A stretch of DNA of 64,000 nt, taken from the NCBI RefSeq assembly GCF_963576545.1, contig NW_026870499.1, forward strand, positions 168,366-232,365, read 5' to 3'. Below the pieces are notes generated by a model. That model ran no database searches. It was not told the origin of the DNA and saw nothing but the letters and a program-made list of their open reading frames with translations. Position 1 is the first letter of the stretch; every line of letters starts with the position of its first letter. The position numbers and the translations under genes are program-made. Shown piece after piece: positions 61,901-64,000 of the stretch. Source of the stretch: Limanda limanda (taxonomy: Eukaryota > Chordata > Actinopteri > Pleuronectiformes > Pleuronectidae).

Positions 61901-62320
61901 TGGTACCATCCCCGAGCTTGTACGACCTTCGGAAGAGGTCGACCGACGAAATTCCCCCAAATCTGAGGAGATATTCTTGAATAACTTTTTTTGTGAAGGT
62001 CGGAGAGACTTGCAAGTAGGCTCTACCCCCACTAAATGGGGTTGCGCGCATCGATCGGTACCATCCTTGAGCTTCTCCGACTTTCGGAAGGGTTAGGGTT
62101 AGGGTTAGGGATGAAAGCACATAGGAGAAAGAGATATTCTTGAATAACTTTTTTTGTGAAGGTCGGAGAGACTTGCAAGTAGGCTCTACCCCCACTAAAT
62201 GGGGTAGCGCGCATCGATCGGTACCATCCTTGAGCTTCTCCGACTTTCGGAAGGGTTAGGGTTAGGGATGAAAGCACATAGGAGAAAGAGATATTCTTGA
62301 ATAACTTTTTTTTGAAGGTC

Positions 62321-64000
62321 GGAGAGACTTGGAAAGTGGTTGCATCTGGACTAATTTGGGTCCTGCGGATCGATTGGTACCATCCCCGAGCTTGTACGAC
62401 CTTTGGAAGAGGTCGACCGACGAAATTCCCCCAAATCTGAGGAGATATTCTTGAATAACTTTTTTTGTGAAGGTCGGAGAGACTTGCAAGTAGGCTCTAC
62501 CCCCACTAAATGGGGTTGCGCGCATCGATCAGTACCATCCTTGAGCTTCTCCGACTTTCGGAAGGGTTAGGGTTAGGGTTAGGGATGAAAGCACATAGGA
62601 GAAAGAGATATTCTTGAATAACTTTTTTTGTGAAGGTCGGAGAGACTTGCAAGTAGGCTCTACCCCCACTAAATGGGGTAGCGCGCATCGATCGGTACCA
62701 TCCTTGAGCTTCTCCGACTTTCGGAAGGGTTAGGGTTAGGGTTAGGGATGAAAGCACATAGGAGAAAGAGATATTCTTGAATAACTTTTTTTGTGAAGGT
62801 CGGAGAGACTTGCAAGTAGGCTCTACCCCCACTAAATGGGGTAGCGCGCATCGATCGGTACCATCCTTGAGCTTCTCCGACTTTCGGAAGGGTTAGGGTT
62901 AGGGTTAGGGATGAAAGCACATAGGAGAAAGAGATATTCTTGAATAACTTTTTTTGTGAAGGTCGGAGAGACTTGGAAAGTGGTTGCATCTGGACTAATT
63001 TGGGTCCTGCGGATCGATTGGTACAATCCCCGAGCTTGTACGACCTTCGGAAGAGGTCGACCGACGAAATTCCCCCAAATCTGAGGAGATATTCTTGAAT
63101 AACTTTTTTTGTGAAGGTCGGAGAGACTTGCAAGTAGGCTCTACCCCCACTAAATGGGGTTGCGCACATCGATCAGTACCATCCTTGAGCTTCTCCGACT
63201 TTCGGAAGGGTTAGGGTTAGGGTTAGGGATGAAAGCACATAGGAGAAAGAGATATTCTTGAATAACTTTTTTTGTGAAGGTCGGAGAGACTTGCAAGTAG
63301 GCTCTACCCCCACTAAATGGGGTAGCGCGCATCGATCGGTACCATCCTTGAGCTTCTCCGACTTTCGGAAGGGTTAGGGTTAGGGTTAGGGATGAAAGCA
63401 CATAGGAGAAAGAAATATTCTTGAATAACTTTTTTTGTGAAGGTCGGAGAGACTTGGAAAGTGGTTGCATCTGGACTAATTTGGGTCCTGCGGATCGATT
63501 GGTACCATCCCCGAGCTTGTACGACCTTTGGAAGAGGTCGACCGACGAAATTCCCCCAAATCTGAGGAGATATTCTTGAATAACTTTTTTGTGAAGGTCG
63601 GAGAGACTTGCAAGTAGGCTCTACCCCCACTAAATGGGGTAGCGCGCATCGATCGGTACCATCCTTGAGCTTCTCCGACTTTCGGAAGGGTTAGGGTTAG
63701 GGATGAAAGCACATAGGAGAAAGAAATATTCTTGAATAACTTTTTTTGTGAAGGTCGGAGAGACTTGCAAGTAGGCTCTACCCCCACTAAATGGGGTAGC
63801 GCGCATCGATCGGTACCATCCTTGAGCTTCTCCGACTTTCGGAAGGGTTAGGGTTAGGGTTAGGGATGAAAGCACATAGGAGAAAGAGATATTCTTGAAT
63901 AACTTTTTTTGTGAAGGTCGGAGAGACTTGGAAAGTGGTTGCATTTGGACTAATTTGGGTCCTGCAGATCGATTGGTACCATCCCCGAGCTTGTACGACC
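62321..64000 (+). repeat. Partial further copy of the 1,437-bp unit, running out of the window
   Basis: B at 62,321, then A2, A, A, and a unit starting at 62,965 with GGTACAATCC that follows the 1,437-bp order up to a B with CATTTGGAC at 63,920, cut by the window end. The B at 63,446 has only T6 before GTGAAGG (154 bp), a form I saw nowhere else. The A2 at 63,120 has TTGCGCACATC. Confidence 0.87.

Larger units (their letters stand above)
54481..62320 (+). repeat. Large segment Q, copy 2 (about 7.8 kb)
   Basis: Second copy of 44,715-52,079. It is longer because a 481-bp unit with GACTTTCAAG is present twice (58,472 and 58,953), against once (48,706) in copy 1. It has one TTAGGG fewer in the T8 monomer at 62,165. 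Confidence 0.87.
1..64000. repeat. Satellite array of A and B monomers filling the whole window
   Basis: Every stretch can be parsed into monomers starting with GGAGAGACTTG, spaced 155, 157, 162 or 163 bp. Two monomer classes (A and B) alternate, most often as A-A-B. Neither end of the array is reached: base 1 falls exactly on an A start and base 64,000 lies inside a B. No stretch over 300 bp is anything other than satellite. Monomer length close to nucleosomal spacing and nested higher-order repeats are typical of eukaryotic heterochromatic satellites; that placement is inference. The array runs in one orientation at 1-30,860 and 43,404-64,000, and in the other at 30,861-43,403. Confidence 0.98.

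Noticed and set aside
4621..62320. Assembly artefact as full explanation of the large duplications
   Set aside because: It cannot be excluded without reads, but copies differ by private substitutions and 6-bp steps, and the duplicated segments have different edges. Pure copy errors by an assembler would be expected to be identical. It is kept as a caveat only.
1..64000. A true telomere end
   Set aside because: TTAGGG occurs only as two or three copies per A monomer, never as a long pure tract, and orientation reverses inside the window.
1..64000. CRISPR array
   Set aside because: Repeats of 155-163 bp directly abut each other, and the apparent spacers are themselves repeated. There are no unique spacers and no cas genes.

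Overview
All 64,000 bases are one uninterrupted tandem satellite array. I find no gene, RNA gene, transposon, CRISPR array or unique sequence. The array is built from two related monomers. Monomer A is 163 bp (157 bp in a shorter form) and carries a tract GGG(TTAGGG)3 or GGG(TTAGGG)2. Monomer B is 155 bp and has a different 32-bp segment at the place where A carries its telomere-like tract. The commonest higher-order unit is A2-A1-B (163+163+155 = 481 bp), where A2 reads GGGGTTGCGC and A1 reads GGGGTAGCGC. By length there are about 400 monomers.

Organism: a large homogenised satellite with nested higher-order repeats indicates nuclear heterochromatin of a eukaryote (subtelomeric, centromeric or another block). 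TTAGGG is the telomere repeat of vertebrates, many fungi, several protist and algal groups and some Asparagales plants, so it does not fix the taxon. I do not recognise the satellite as a named family.

Layout. 1-4,620: irregular A/B order. 4,621-12,415: segment P1, containing three copies of a 1.9-kb, 12-monomer unit. 11,455-16,741: fairly regular A2-A1-B arrays with alternating 480/481-bp units. 16,742-20,262: a 1,760-bp tandem duplication. 20,418-22,019: two 801-bp five-monomer units. 22,990-30,860: a second copy of P1, 18,369 bp downstream. 30,861-43,403: an inverted block, mirror-image of about 12,009-21,827, with an internal tandem duplication (offset 4,475 bp) and two small segments (about 205 bp) flipped back to + orientation. 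43,404-44,239: + orientation resumes with sequence matching about 21,347-22,182. 44,715-52,079 and 54,481-62,320: two copies of another large segment, each containing two 1,437-bp units, separated by a third copy of 19,619-21,864. 62,321-64,000: start of a further 1,437-bp unit.

The simplest reading is that 22,990-44,239 is a second copy of 4,621-22,182 whose middle was later inverted, and that the inverted part then duplicated. Long open frames are present, mostly on the strand carrying the C-rich telomeric motif. They are by-products of monomer lengths (A+B = 318 = 3x106) and I do not annotate them as genes. Offsets and unit boundaries were worked out by hand from shared variants, so boundaries of large blocks are good to about one monomer.
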